DNA of 64,000 nucleotides from Apiotrichum sp. Y4204 (lineage: Eukaryota; Basidiomycota; Tremellomycetes; Trichosporonales; Trichosporonaceae), in NCBI GenBank assembly GCA_025531455.1, contig JAMYHL010000029.1, positions 186,001 through 250,000 on the forward strand. Direction: 5' to 3'. The notes beneath the pieces are model-generated. The model did no database searches and was not told the DNA's origin. It saw only the letters and a list, made by a program, of their open reading frames with translations. Within the stretch, counting starts at the first letter, position 1, and each line of letters starts with the position of its first letter. A program made the position numbers and the translations under genes. Below are positions 34,101 through 45,767 of the stretch, piece by piece.

Positions 34101-36449
34101 ATGTCGCCAGGTATGTCCTGACCACACCTTCATCCAATGCTGCACCCGCCTGACCCCCACAGCAACGGCGTCCGTGTCGCCGCGACCCCCAACGGCATTC
34201 ACGTATGCAACAACGCATGCGAAGAATCCCTCCATCTCGTCCACGGCCACGTCCGTCGCCTCGGCCGCACCGCCATCAAAGGCCGAGATTGAGCGCAAAC
34301 TGTCCGTCAAGCTGGCCGGCGTGCCGCCCACGCGTAAGCCAACAAGGGTTGGTGTTTTAGTGGTTTCCCCTTCCCTGTTGCACCGGGCACTTTGGGGGTG
34401 CATGGGTTCATGTGCTGACTAGTCTATCAGAAGGGCTCAGCCGTGAGCGCAGCCGAGTCGGATACGTCCAATAATCCCGGTGCTGTTGCCGGATCCCCCG
34501 TGTCCACGACGCTCCCTCCGCTAATCACATCATCGTTGGGGTTTGGGGGCGGGGGCCACTTTTCCACATCACCCGTTGGAACGACCCCCACCACACCTGC
34601 GCCGCATGGACACGGACCCCTCAGTGCGATTGCCGAGCGGCGGACAGCCCGGGAACGAACCGGCGAGACCACTCCGCCACCAGATGAGCTCGACGAGGAT
34701 GAGTCGGACCTAGACGAGGGTGAAGATGCGGAACTCGAGCGGGGCATGGACGGCGAACGCATCTTTAAAAGCGGCTTCCTTATTAAGAAGCAGGAGCGCC
34801 GGAAGGTGTGTCACGACGAGGACTCAATTTACTGATTCTCAGGTGTGGAAGAAAAAGTGGTTCGTCCTTCGTGCGACCAAGTTGGCGTACTACAAGGACA
34901 ATAGGGTGGGTCATATTTCTTGCCGCCCGCTGACATCAGGAATACTCGCTCTCGCGTGCAATCGATTTGCGACAGGTGCACTCTGTGGTTCCTGTCGCCT
35001 CCGAGAAGCAGAAGCATCCATTTGCGTTTGCCATTGTGACGTCGGACAGAAATTTCATGGTCGAGGCGCTGTCCGCCGAGGAACGTGACGACTGGGTCCG
35101 TGCAATCAACAATGTCCGGAAGCGCATGTCAGTGAGGGACGAGGAGGAGGCCGTGAGGAGGCAGCAGGCTGCGCAGATATTGTCAAAGCCGCTTGCCGTG
35201 CCGCCTGCACCAACCGACCAACATGATGAACCCCACCACGGCACATGGACAAGCACCTTTTCCAACACAACCGGCATGTCCGTTTCCCCTGCTGCCTCCA
35301 CGTCTGGAGCACACTTCCGCTCCGCCGGGCCGTCGTCGTGGCACCCGCCGCCCTCGCATGCGCAGGGGCCTTCACAGCTTTCACAGAGCCCTTACTCCGG
35401 CACGTCCCACGGCAACGCCAACCTGGCACGCTCCCCCTCGACGGCAACAGCGCCGAGCGCGGCCATGGTCAACCGCCGCCTGTCGAACCCCATTCCCATC
35501 CCGAATTATCAGCCCAAACCCCCCCAGCTCAACCGCATCCCTTCAGTTGAGCAGAACAACGGTGTTTTTGCTGGCCTCAGTCCGCCGAACATGACACCCC
35601 ATTTCGTGAGCTCGGACGAGGACGAGCCCTACTTCTCCGATCCAAATGCGGCATGGCCCGAGAACCCACAGCCGGCAGTGGTCCAGCCGTCGACGCCGGA
35701 TCCGAACCAGGTGATCCTGGCCATGTATCTCATGAAGAAAAGCCGCAAGACAACACGGCAGGTGTGGCGTAAGCGGTGGTTCTTCCTCACCCCGGCGGGA
35801 ATCACGTATTCGAAGAGTCACATGGTGAGTTGGATTGTGGGACGATAGCTGACAGCAGGATCCACGACCGTTGAGATTCATTCCCATCAAGACAATCCTC
35901 GACGTGTTTTCAGTGGACGCTGACGACGACGACGATGATGATGTTTCCTCGGGACAGGAGAATGCGCGCTCCGTGCAGCGGCATACATCTATGCGCACGA
36001 AGCGCGAGCCGGCACCTGGTCCGAAGCCGGAGGAGCACGTTGTGCGTATTGTGTGCACCAAGCGCCGATTCGATCTGTGTGCGCCATCCGAAGAGGAGGA
36101 GATCAAGTGGACAGCTGCGATCCGCGCCCTCATCAACCGCGAACGTGGGCGGCAAGCAGGCAACGGCAGTTGTGCGGCTGGGCCCGAGGGTGCCACACCC
36201 GCTGTGTCCACTGGCGTCACCAAGCCCGCCGCCCCCGCGGTTCCCGCGGCGCCTGCTGCGCCTGCCCCGCCATCCCAGCAGGCTCAGCCAGCAGCGCCCG
36301 CCCAGCCCGCGCCTCCCCAAGCAGCACCCATCACCATCCCCACCATCTCCCAGGTTCCTCCGACCCCGCACCTGGTCACCATCCCGTCGCCGACCACAAC
36401 ATCCACCGACTCGCCCACGAGCGTCACCGCGCCGCGCCGGGGTTGGTAG
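34101..36449 (+). CDS. Tandem PH-domain protein
   Basis: Proposed exons 34101-34110, 34163-34347, 34431-34805, 34843-34905, 34940-35824 and 35859-36449, 702 residues. The first coding exon is 10 nt. The second donor is uncertain: GTTGGT at 34348 keeps the frame, while the stronger-looking GTAAGC at 34334 does not with the nearby acceptor at 34430. PH domain 1 (about 175-290) reads SGFLIKKQERRKVWKKKWFV, ending with WVRAINNVRKR. PH domain 2 (about 466-600) starts with YLMKKSRKTTRQVWRKRWFF and has an acidic insertion (DADDDDDDDVSS) before VVRIVCTKRRFDLC. The rest is Ser/Pro/Ala-rich and probably disordered. PH pairs of this kind bind phosphoinositides at membranes; in fungi some act in TORC2 or polarity signalling, but I cannot name an ortholog. 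Confidence 0.85.
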
Positions 36450-37204
36450 GTAGCCCGCACACCGAGTTTTTTAATTGTATATCGCCATCCGCATTACCAT
36501 CAATCAGGAGAATAAGGAGAATAATATTTGCAAAATATAAAGTAACGTCTTTCCTCCACCTCGCCCCGCGGTCTGCGGGCTGCGGGGAACATAGCACGCA
36601 CATCAAGCCATAGTAGACAGCACCGACATCCATTCCATTCCATCCATTGTTTCGCGCGGCACGGGCGGCCGCGCAGGTAGTGATCATGCACTCATTCCAA
36701 ATCGGAAGCGAGAGGGGAGGCGACAGGGACTGCGTTCGTGTGCTTTGAGAGGGGGTGGCGCTGACCTGCGAGTCTTGCAATTGTAGTGGCTGGACGTCTG
36801 AATCGGAGACGTGGCTCAATGGCGCCGGACCCAGTCGGCCCGTCGGCAGTCTGCGGCCCGTAGCCACGCATGGAGGCCACAGGCAGACAAAGTGAGAGTG
36901 CGAGAGAGTGAGAGGAACGAGATCCAGAGATACAGCGTGCTCAATCTCCTCATCCTCTACGGAGGCATGACTGTACACGATAATAAGCAGTGCATGGGCC
37001 ATGTACAATCTTCTGCACACGCCAGTCGTGCCAGAGTCTACGTTCTATGCGGATATGGGTATGGGTATGTGTACGCGGGTATCGAGGCCAGGAGTGCGTA
37101 TCTCTGTATCTACTGTATGAGTGGCTGCAACGGCGATCGCCGTTCCGACTACAGCTGCCGCTCCGCGTCTAAGTCTCGACGGAGTCGTTTGTCATCTCCT
37201 CTCC
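36450..37204. other. Intergenic region between convergent genes
   Basis: About 750 bases separating the 3' ends of the PH gene and ERG1. Small open frames here are not supported by any family. Confidence 0.55.
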
Positions 37205-39033
37205 TCAGATCTTGAACTCGGAGTACATGACGGGGAGGAAGACGATGCACGCGGTCCAGAAGACCTTGACGCTGAAGAGCGCGAGGGCCGGGAACTCTGC
37301 AAACGACGGCGGCTTGGCCGCTCCTGCACTCGGGCGGCCCTGCGAGAACAGGATGTAGATGCTGTAGAAGGCGACCGAGAAGAAGTGGTAGAAGAGGGTC
37401 ACGGGCTGCGGGGCCAGTGCGCTCAGGAGCCCGACGGGGCCAGAGACGCACTCGCCCCCACGCTCAAAGTACTTGAAGCAGCCTTCGCGGAGGACTGCCA
37501 AGTCGTCTGCGGTTAGCGCGAAAAAAAGTATCTTGGACCTCACCATCAGCACCGCCAAAGAGATCGTACAGCGCGATCGAGAGCACGTTCACCGTACCCG
37601 ACAGATTCTTGCGCGCCCAGAACCAGTCCTTGAGGCGGTCGGCGATCACGTCCCACCGCTCGAGGCCTTCGCGACCAGCGGGCAGCTCCTCGTCGGCCGA
37701 GAGGTATTTTGTGAGCAGCACCGCGTCGTGGAAGGCGACGGTCATGCCACCGCCGGTGAGTGGGTGGCGCATGTTCCACGCGTCGCCGACGAGGATCGCG
37801 CCGCTGAGCGAGTCGGAGAGACCCTGCATACTCGGCGGGAGGAAGCTGTTCGGCATGGTGCGCAGGCGCTGCTCGTCAAGCGCCTTGAGGATCGCGGGGT
37901 GCAGCACGCTCGGAAGGTGCGGGAGGAACTTGTCGATCAGATGGCGCTGTAGTCAGTATACGCTTGGAGGTATCACCCACCTTGAGGTCACCATTGCCAA
38001 CGGACGGGAGCTTGCCCTTGACATCGACGAGCATGCGGATCTCGCGCGCGGCATTGCCGATCTGGTACAGCAGCACGGGGCCCTCGGGGGTGAGGCACAC
38101 CGTGCCGTGGTACTTGATTGGGAGGTCGACGTCTTTGATGACAACACCGACAAAGTGGGAGCGGAGGAGCGGGGTGGGTGTGCGCGTGCCGTTGACGTTG
38201 CGGAACTTGGAGAAGCACCCGTCCGCGACAATGGTGAGCGGCGCGTAGATGTTGGTGACTGTTGCGTCGGCGTCTGGGTCCGAGGACTTGAACGCCGCGC
38301 TCACGCCGATAACCTGCTTTGTGTGTGGGCAGAACACGAGGTCGCGTGCTGTTGCCTCCACGACTGTTGCGTTTGGTGCGTCGTTCAGCACCTTGCTGCG
38401 CAGCGCCTGGATGAACCGGCCGTGGTGGAACGAGCGACCCTCCTTGCGCCCGCTGCGGCACTGCACAGCCCACTCGCTCGAGCTGGAGCCGTTGGCCTTG
38501 CCATTTGACAAATGGCCATGCGAATGGCCATTTGCGTGGCCGTTCGCATGGCCATTTGTGAGACCGTTTGCGACGCCGTTCGCGGCACCGTTCGCGGCGC
38601 CATTCGCTGCGCCATTCGCCGCGCCGTTCGCCACGCCGTTCGCGGTCTTTCCCCGAACGACGCTCGGGAGGTCGGGGTACGGAATCGGGACCTCGCGGTC
38701 GCCCGAGATGACGCAGTATCCTTCAACAGGGGTGGCATCGATGCCCTCGAGCGTGTCCGCGAGTCCGAGCTCTTCAAGGGCAGCGACGCCGCCGGGCTGG
38801 AGCAGCTCGCCGACGATACGGTCCGGCTCGGAGAGGTCGCGCTCGAGCATGACGCATTTCCGCCCGGCGTTTGAGAGCGAGTATGCGAGCGCGCAGCCTG
38901 CGATGCCGCCGCCTACGATGATGATCTCGGGCTCGAGGGCGTGGATCTGGAGTAGGAGTTAGCGGGAGTGCTGATCGCCATGGCTCGAGGGGTTACTCAC
39001 GCCCGAGGGTCCGGCTACTGGCGCGGCAGTCAT
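37205..39033 (-). CDS. ERG1: Squalene epoxidase (squalene monooxygenase)
   Basis: Exons 39033-39001, 38946-37981, 37946-37544 and 37506-37205 (introns 54, 34 and 37 nt), 567 residues. It oxidises squalene to 2,3-oxidosqualene with FAD, NADPH and oxygen at the ER; it is the target of allylamine antifungals. The FAD fold starts with EIIIVGGGIAGCALAYSLS and ends in LERD. The DG motif is IVADGCFSKFR and the second FAD motif is GDAWNMRHPLTGGGM. C-terminal hydrophobic helices follow (LFYHFFSVAFYSIYILF). Between about residues 100 and 155 the protein has an inserted Asn-Gly-Ala repeat tract, unusual for the family. It works downstream of HMG1, which lies 25 kb away. Confidence 0.96.
38515..38645 (-). 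repeat. Imperfect 12-bp tandem repeat inside ERG1
   Basis: Units encode four-residue blocks of the type AANG, VANG, HANG. The central copies are nearly identical at DNA level (GCCGCGCCATTC-type on the plus strand). Frame is kept, so the tract is a surface insertion and not a break. Confidence 0.85.
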
Positions 39034-41441
39034 GGTGGGTGTGGTGGTGTGGGAGGTGTCGAGCAAGTCGGGGGGTTGAGAATCGGGGTAACGGGGCGGG
39101 ACACGCTTCGAGTGTGGGTATTAATCTATGTGTAACAGGTCTCCAATGCACTACAGACAACAAAGAAAAGAGATGTGTAGGATCGCGAGCGATGGGTCGA
39201 CCTCCACCGCGCAGACATTTTTATTGTTCCTGGCCACCCAAAGTGCTCTTTTTGCCAGCACAACAATCATCGTACCACCCACCGCGCTGCTGGCCTGCTG
39301 GGCTGCTGGGCGCCCCTTTTCTGCGCTTCCCGTGCCACGATGCCACGCCGCAGCGCAGCGCAACCTGTCGCGCCTGTTCCACTTCCACATCCATATGCAT
39401 GCTCTGGCCCGGCCATTCACAGCACACGCGATGCATATCTCTCTTATCCCTTAGTGCATGATGCCAAGTTGCCATAAGCCGGACTTGGCGTGGATTTGCG
39501 GCAGCCGCTGATCACCACAGATTCGCAGGTTGTTGGGTGGCGGCGTTCCTTGGCCGCGCAGCGCGTGGGGACATGCTATAAGCGCAGTACGGGCAGAAAA
39601 AAAAAAGTAGTACTAGGTGAAACAGAAAAAATCCAGATTTCTCAAGCTCGATAAGGTTTTGCGTCCTGCATGCATGCTGGCTGTATGCAGGCTGTGATCG
39701 ACTGCAATCTCATCGAGATCTGGCGTCTTGGGTGCGGTGATGTGCCGGCCTCGGCGCGTCGCGTCGCGTGGTTCTGTCGGCAGGAGCTGGAGCGCTAGAG
39801 GAGGGTGCTCTGCCCGAGCGTCCTTCCCATTCCCAACGACACTGCACACTCCCCGATATGCAGCCAGCCAGAGTTCCAGAGAACGCTGTGGCACCACCAG
39901 TGCCACTCGGATCAGGACGCGCAGATGCAGAGAACAAAAGAATGTCTGCACTGGTCAGGAATTTGCGGCGCGGCGCATGGGCCCTAGGTGGTGTCATGTA
40001 TTCATGTACGTCGGGGTCACAGCTTGTGGAGTGTTGGCATGGTGGACGAGCATCGGACTGGGGTACTGGGGATCCCTCGTCTCACGTCTCACGTCTCAAA
40101 TCTCACATCTCATCGCGATCCCGCGATATCACGATGCTTCCCTTGTGCACATGGGTACATCGGGGGCACAACGCCAAGAGAGACGAACTGACAGTCTCAC
40201 CACCAGAGACATGACGCGATGGCCCTGCGGAGGGACAGCTGCGATACACCTCCCAGGCGCGACCTTTGGACAATGACCCTGTACTGATAATGCCTACTCG
40301 TGGTCCGACCTGAGCCATCTACGATGAGAGCTGTGTAGTACTCTCTATCCGTCTACAGTCATAGTTTGCACTCTGGACGCGGGTTTGGTGAAGATGTGGT
40401 GTGGTAGTTGGAGATGCCAGTGGGATGGGCAGTACCAGCTGTCAATGGTACAGGCGATTGTCGCTCGCACGGTCCTCTTCCTAGATATCGCGTACATTGT
40501 GGGGATACATCTCTCATGATGATAATGCCCATGTGTAGTAAATCTCTGTACATGCACATCCTTCCTCATGATATTCATCCTGCTTTCCGCTGCCAATCCA
40601 AGGTCCGCAAGGTCACGACCTCGAGCCTCGAGCTTGATTTCCTTCCCTTGTCCCTTGGAGCACCGCCGTCATGTGCCCCCTACCCTTCCACACTCCCGTG
40701 TCAGCCGTGAACCCAGATCAGGACCCAAATCGTTAGTTAGTTGTCTGGAACTCCATCCCGATCAGCTGAGCCTCGCCGCCGTCGATCAACCGTGCTGCCG
40801 TCAAAACGTTGTGTTCAAAAAGTCTGCTACTTCATTGTGCGATGTGAGGAATGGAGAACAGAGCCCAGTGGGATGCACCCGCTCTGCATGGAGAGCGCGA
40901 GCTCTAGGACGACGGACTTTGCGGCCGGCGTGAAATCTAAGCTCTGACGGAGATGTCCGCCGATCTCTGCTGCCTGTTCGGAGATCGGAGATGGTTGGTT
41001 GGCTGGAACAATGTTCAAGGGGGCGGAAGCGGGGGCAAATAATTGCCGAGGGAAGGCTCGAAGGCGCGGCAAATGCTCTATGCTGTCTGGGTGGGCTGGC
41101 GTTTCCCTGGCCGGGGCCGGCTACGACGATGCCGATGGGCCCGTCCCTCGGGTGCGCGGAGGGGCTCTCTGCGCACTGCACTCGCTATTCCCGACCCCAC
41201 ACTCTCCTTCTGTGGATATCCCATCCCATCTCGCCGCATCCTTACTCGTCCTCGAGTCCTTCTCAACTAATTCCACATTTGCTCCTCACAGGCTCGCTCA
41301 TCCTCTCGAGCTCACGACACGGCGACCTCACTTCGGACCGGACAATCTCTATCGCTCCGGATATCATCACACTCAACCCAACTTGCATCTTCACAACCTC
41401 CATTCTCGACCAACCAACCACCACCCACACCACTCTCCAAG
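39034..41441. other. 2.4-kb intergenic region between ERG1 and PEX1
   Basis: Divergent promoters of ERG1 and PEX1 lie at its ends. The interior has several random-looking open frames (for example 39768-40214 plus) with no family pattern. A short CTCACGT/CTCACAT repeat cluster lies at 40080-40115. I find no RNA gene. Confidence 0.5.
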
Positions 41442-44400
41442 ATGGCGCGCAAAGCCGCGGTCAAGTACCGCTCCCTGCGGTCCAACATGGTCCACCTCCC
41501 GCTCTCGCTGTATGCCTCGCTCGCGCAGTCGCAGACGGTGCGTGTGCAGGGCACTTTAATATACTAATCTCCCAGCGCCCACAAGGCATCATCCTCCATC
41601 TCGCGCCGCTAGTCCCGGCCTCGAGCTCACGGCGCGCCCCGCAGAGCGCGTATCTCGGATGGAGCGGCCTGGCGGCCGCGAGCTCGCTCTCGGGCATCGG
41701 GGGCAGCCAGCTCGAGACGCTCGAGGTCGACCCCGAGGTCGCGCTCAACTACGGCTGGGCAGAGGGCACAATTGTGGGTGGCTCATGGTACATGTCTACT
41801 GACCCACCAGCTCGAGATCAGCATCATCCACAATCCCACCAAGGCCCGCTCTGTGTCCGTCACGCCGCTCTCGGCTGACGACTGGGAGATTCTCGAGCAG
41901 AACGCAAACTACCTCGAGAACAACCTCCTCAGCCAGCTGCGCGCCGCCCAGAAGGGCCAGGAAATCGATGTCTGGGTCATGGGCCGGACTAAAATCCGGA
42001 TACGTGTCGGTGCGTAAAGGACTGGCTCGCTTGAGCTGACTTCTAGACGAAACGAATCCCGCGACGACCTCGTCGTCCGTCGTGCTCGTAAACGTCGATA
42101 CCGAGATCTACGTCGCGCCGCGCCCGCGCAACGCACCGGCCGCAGCGCAGGAGGCGCCAAAGGTCGTGACTCCCGCTGCTCCAGCTCCCTCAACGAAAGG
42201 CAAGAACCCAGCAAAGGAGGCGTCGGCGTCGCTGCGCATCGTGGCGCCTCGCGTGGGAAGCAAGTGGGGTGCGCCGGTGCTTTCTCACGAAGATGCGCAG
42301 ATTGTCGGCACGGACAGGGTGGCGTGGGTTGCGCCCACGACGCTCGCCAAGGTTCGCCGGCGCCTGCGGCAGCCAGAAGAGGAGGCCCCCCTCTACGTCA
42401 GCTTTAAGCGGGAGGAGGAGAAGAAGGAGGACGAAGAAGCGAAGGAGGAGGCGCCCAAGGAGGGCGAGGAGCAGGCAGAGGAAGAGGAACCGCCCCTTGA
42501 GGCGTGGCTCACGGCGTGGGAGGAGATGCCTGCCGGATGCGCCGTGCTGGCTGGGGAGCTTCCCACGGAATGGTCGTCATGGGCGAATGCCAAGTGGGTT
42601 TTCTGTGTTTCCCAACTGACGACAGAATCGCGGTCGCACACTCAAAGCCGGCCAAGGGCAAGGCAAACGGAACGCATCCGAATGCGGTTCTCGCACCGTC
42701 CGATCCCGAGCCGATTCTTGCCGGCGTCTCCAAGATCATCGACAACGCGGTCAACTACCTCAGCCGTGCGGCTCTGTCCGGCAAGGCCAAGCCGCTGCTC
42801 ATCACGGGCTCCAAGGGCTCGGGCAAGACGGCGATTGCAAAGGCCATTGGAGCGACTCTGGAAGCCGACCGCGATATTCTCACTGGTGCGTGGAGCGTGG
42901 CTTAAAGGTTCTGACAACACAGAGGTGATTTACAACGACGTCGGGCGGATGGACCCCGATGCGCGTGTCAAGCAGGTCAAGGAGGAGATGTCAAAGTGGA
43001 TTGAGGACGCGACCGCGCGCCGGCCGTGCCTGTTGATCCTCGACAACCTGGAGCTGCTGCTGAGCCCAGAGAACGAGGTGGGTGGCAATGAGTTTCCCTG
43101 CTGATGACAGAACACGGCGACGTCCAATCCCGCGATTCTGGCCGAGCACTTCTCCCGGCTGTTCAGCTCGGACGCACTCCCCAGCGGCGTCCTCGTCCTC
43201 GCGACCGCAACGGGATCCGCCTCGCTCCACGGCCTTCTGACATCGAAGCACATCTTTGGCGACTCCATGAAGGTCATGCCCCCGAGACAGGACACGCGCC
43301 GTGAGATCCTCGAGGCGATCGTCAAGGTGCAGGAGCAGACGCCGACCGACCTCGACCTCCGGCGACAGCTCTCGCGGCAGGCATCGGTGGAGCATCCCCA
43401 GCTCGACTATGTCACACTCGCCACCCTCACCGAGGGCTACAGCGCGGCGGACCTCAACGACTTTGTGACTGGCGCCAACCAGCAGGCTATGATCCGCTGT
43501 GCGCGGAACGAGGCCGAGGACTCGCGCCTCACGATGGACGACTTTGTCGCCGCACAGGAGGCGTTTACGCCGTTCAGCTTGCGGGGTGTTTCTTTGCAAA
43601 AGTCGGATGTCCGGTGGGCGGACATTGGAGGTGAGTCATGGAAAGAGGGAGAGCGATGGGCTGACAGACAGGCCTGCACGATGCCCGCCAGATTCTGCGC
43701 GAGACGCTCGAGTGGCCGACAAAATACGCGCGCATTTTCGCAAACTGCCCGCTCCGTCTTCGTTCTGGTCTTCTGCTCTACGGCTACCCCGGTTGTGGAA
43801 AGACGCTGCTCGCGTCGGCGGTTGCGCGCGAGTGCGGTCTCAACTTTATCAGCGTCAAGGGTCCCGAAATTCTCAACAAGTACATTGGTCAGAGTGAACA
43901 GTCGGTGCGCGACCTGTTCGAGCGCGCGTCGGCGGCCAAGCCGTGTGTTCTTTTCTTTGACGAATTCGACTCGATTGCGCCGAAGCGTGGTCACGACAGC
44001 ACGGGCGTGACAGACCGTGTGGTCAACCAGATGCTCACAGAGATGGACGGTGCGCAGGGTCTTGATGGCGTGTATGTTCTGGCAGCCACCTCGCGCCCGG
44101 ACCTTATCGACCCTGCGCTCCTGCGTCCAGGCCGTCTCGACAAGTCGATCCTGTGTGACATGCCGTCGCAGTCTGACCGCCTGGAGATCATACAGTCGTT
44201 CACCAAGAAGCTGCACGTCTCGCCGACGATCGACTTTGATGAGCTGGCAGCCGACACCGAGGGCTTCTCGGGCGCGGACCTCCAGGCGCTCGTGTACAAT
44301 GCCCATCTCGATGTCGTCCACTCGGTGCTCAACAAGGCCGAGGAGGAGGAGGAGGTCGTCGCAAACGGCAAGGGCAAGGCGGTGGACAAGGGTAAAGGCA

Positions 44401-44846
44401 AGGCGGTGGACAAGGGCAAGGGCAAGGCCGTGGATAAGGGCAAGGGCAAGGCAGTCGACAATGGTGACGATGAAGTGGGGGCCGTTACGAACGGCAGCGC
44501 GATCCCTGACGGCCCCAAGATGCCATACCGCCAGCTTCAGCCCGCCGAGATCCCCACCACCTCGGCCGCACGCGCAGCCTTCACCGAGCGAATCGAGACC
44601 ATCGTGTCTGCCACAGCACCCGCCAGCACGGAGGAAGAGGTCGCCGAGGAGAAGCACAAGATGGACACGCCCGTCATCGAGATGCGCCACCTGCGCCAGT
44701 CGCTGCAGTCCACCCGGCCGTCCGTCGCGCCGCAGGAGCGCGCACGCTTCGAACGCATCTACAGTGCGTTCGTGTCCGACCGCGACGGCAATCTGCCCAA
44801 CGGCGACGGCCCCCGTGGAACCGGTACGCGCACGTCGCTCAAGTAG
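41442..44846 (+). CDS. PEX1: Peroxisome biogenesis AAA ATPase PEX1
   Basis: Exons 41442-41537, 41576-41773, 41811-42009, 42047-42593, 42626-42885, 42923-43077, 43111-43630 and 43672-44846, 1049 residues; all seven introns are 32-41 nt. With Pex6 it extracts ubiquitinated Pex5 from the peroxisome membrane. The N-terminal double-psi barrel pair has [17 protein letters not shown] and [15 protein letters not shown] strands. The first AAA domain (D1) has a Walker A of the form GSKGSGKT near residue 480 and [11 protein letters not shown] as its B motif. The second (D2) is canonical: [23 protein letters not shown], second-region-of-homology RPGRLD. A 24-bp repeat tract encoding GKGKAVDK lies after D2. 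The C terminus ends in a charged tail. Confidence 0.95.
44369..44458 (+). repeat. 24-bp tandem repeat inside PEX1
   Basis: About four copies of a unit encoding eight residues (GKGKAVDK) between the D2 domain and the C-terminal tail. Copies differ at silent positions (GCG/GCC/GCA, GAC/GAT), so they are not a recent single expansion. Confidence 0.85.
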
Positions 44847-45767
44847 TAACGACATAGAGTGGGGAGGTATTGGGTGTGGGGGGCATCAGATCGGGAATTA
44901 CAGTATGCATATCTCATGGGTTTCGGCTGCGGATGGGAGTGGGAGTGGAGAAGGGGGTGGGGATGGAGCGAGGAGCGTTACAAGGAGAAGACGTGAATGG
45001 AACGCAGCGTGAGTGGAACGCAGATACGCAGACCAAGCGGAACTCAAGAGTCATGCTTTGATCCTGAGCTCCTGGGAATGTTGTGACAATGCAGTGACGA
45101 TCACGTGCGCAGCTGAAACGAGTGATCGTTCCCGGGTGTCACAAAGATAACAAGCAGGCGCGCACAGACCCGTGTTAACGTGTTCCGTCCATCGGTCGGG
45201 GCTGACGGCGACTCGCAAAGTCGCGACTTGTTCTAAATCGGATAAGGGGTCCCACCGAGGTGGAACTGGGGCCTCGGAGGAGGTGGCTGCGGGGCTACGG
45301 CTTCTGGGGGAGAGGAGGAGCTGCGAGGAGAACACCACTATCTGAGCGATGACGAGTAGGTGTGGGCTAGTGTACAGCATCCCTCGACCCCCTCCGCGCT
45401 GCTCCGCCCCCCTCGGCCCCCTCCTCGGGGTGTTACATGTTTCCACCGGTCAACTGTTCCTGCTTACCCGCTAGATCAGAGTGGTGGACCAGGTCGAGCT
45501 GTACTGGATGCTCATCTCCTGCATTAGAGCACTACTAGCACTGAGGGGACACGGCCTTCTGATCTCTCGAGTAGACTTCGAAGTGGCCTCCTATCTCTTC
45601 ATCGTACTTGATCCTCGTGCCCACTTGATCTCGTACCTCCCTCACCCTTGATATCGTTGTACTCTTTTTACTCGCTCTTTCTTGTTCTCTCCCATCTGTA
45701 TTCTATCTCACGACTAACGATCACGACACCTACGACTCGCCAGCAATCTACGACCCACCTCTGAAGA
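44847..45767. other. Intergenic region between PEX1 and YVC1
   Basis: 0.9 kb without recognisable gene. The right half is the promoter/leader of the channel gene and is CT-rich. Confidence 0.55.

Noticed and set aside
34334..34422. GTAAGC donor at 34334 in the PH gene with acceptor at 34422
   Set aside because: It keeps frame only with an acceptor three bases after the branch A (CTGACTAG), too close even for this genome; the donor at 34348 was preferred, although not proved.
39768..40214. 148-codon open frame between ERG1 and PEX1
   Set aside because: No family resemblance and overlapping open frames of similar quality in other frames.
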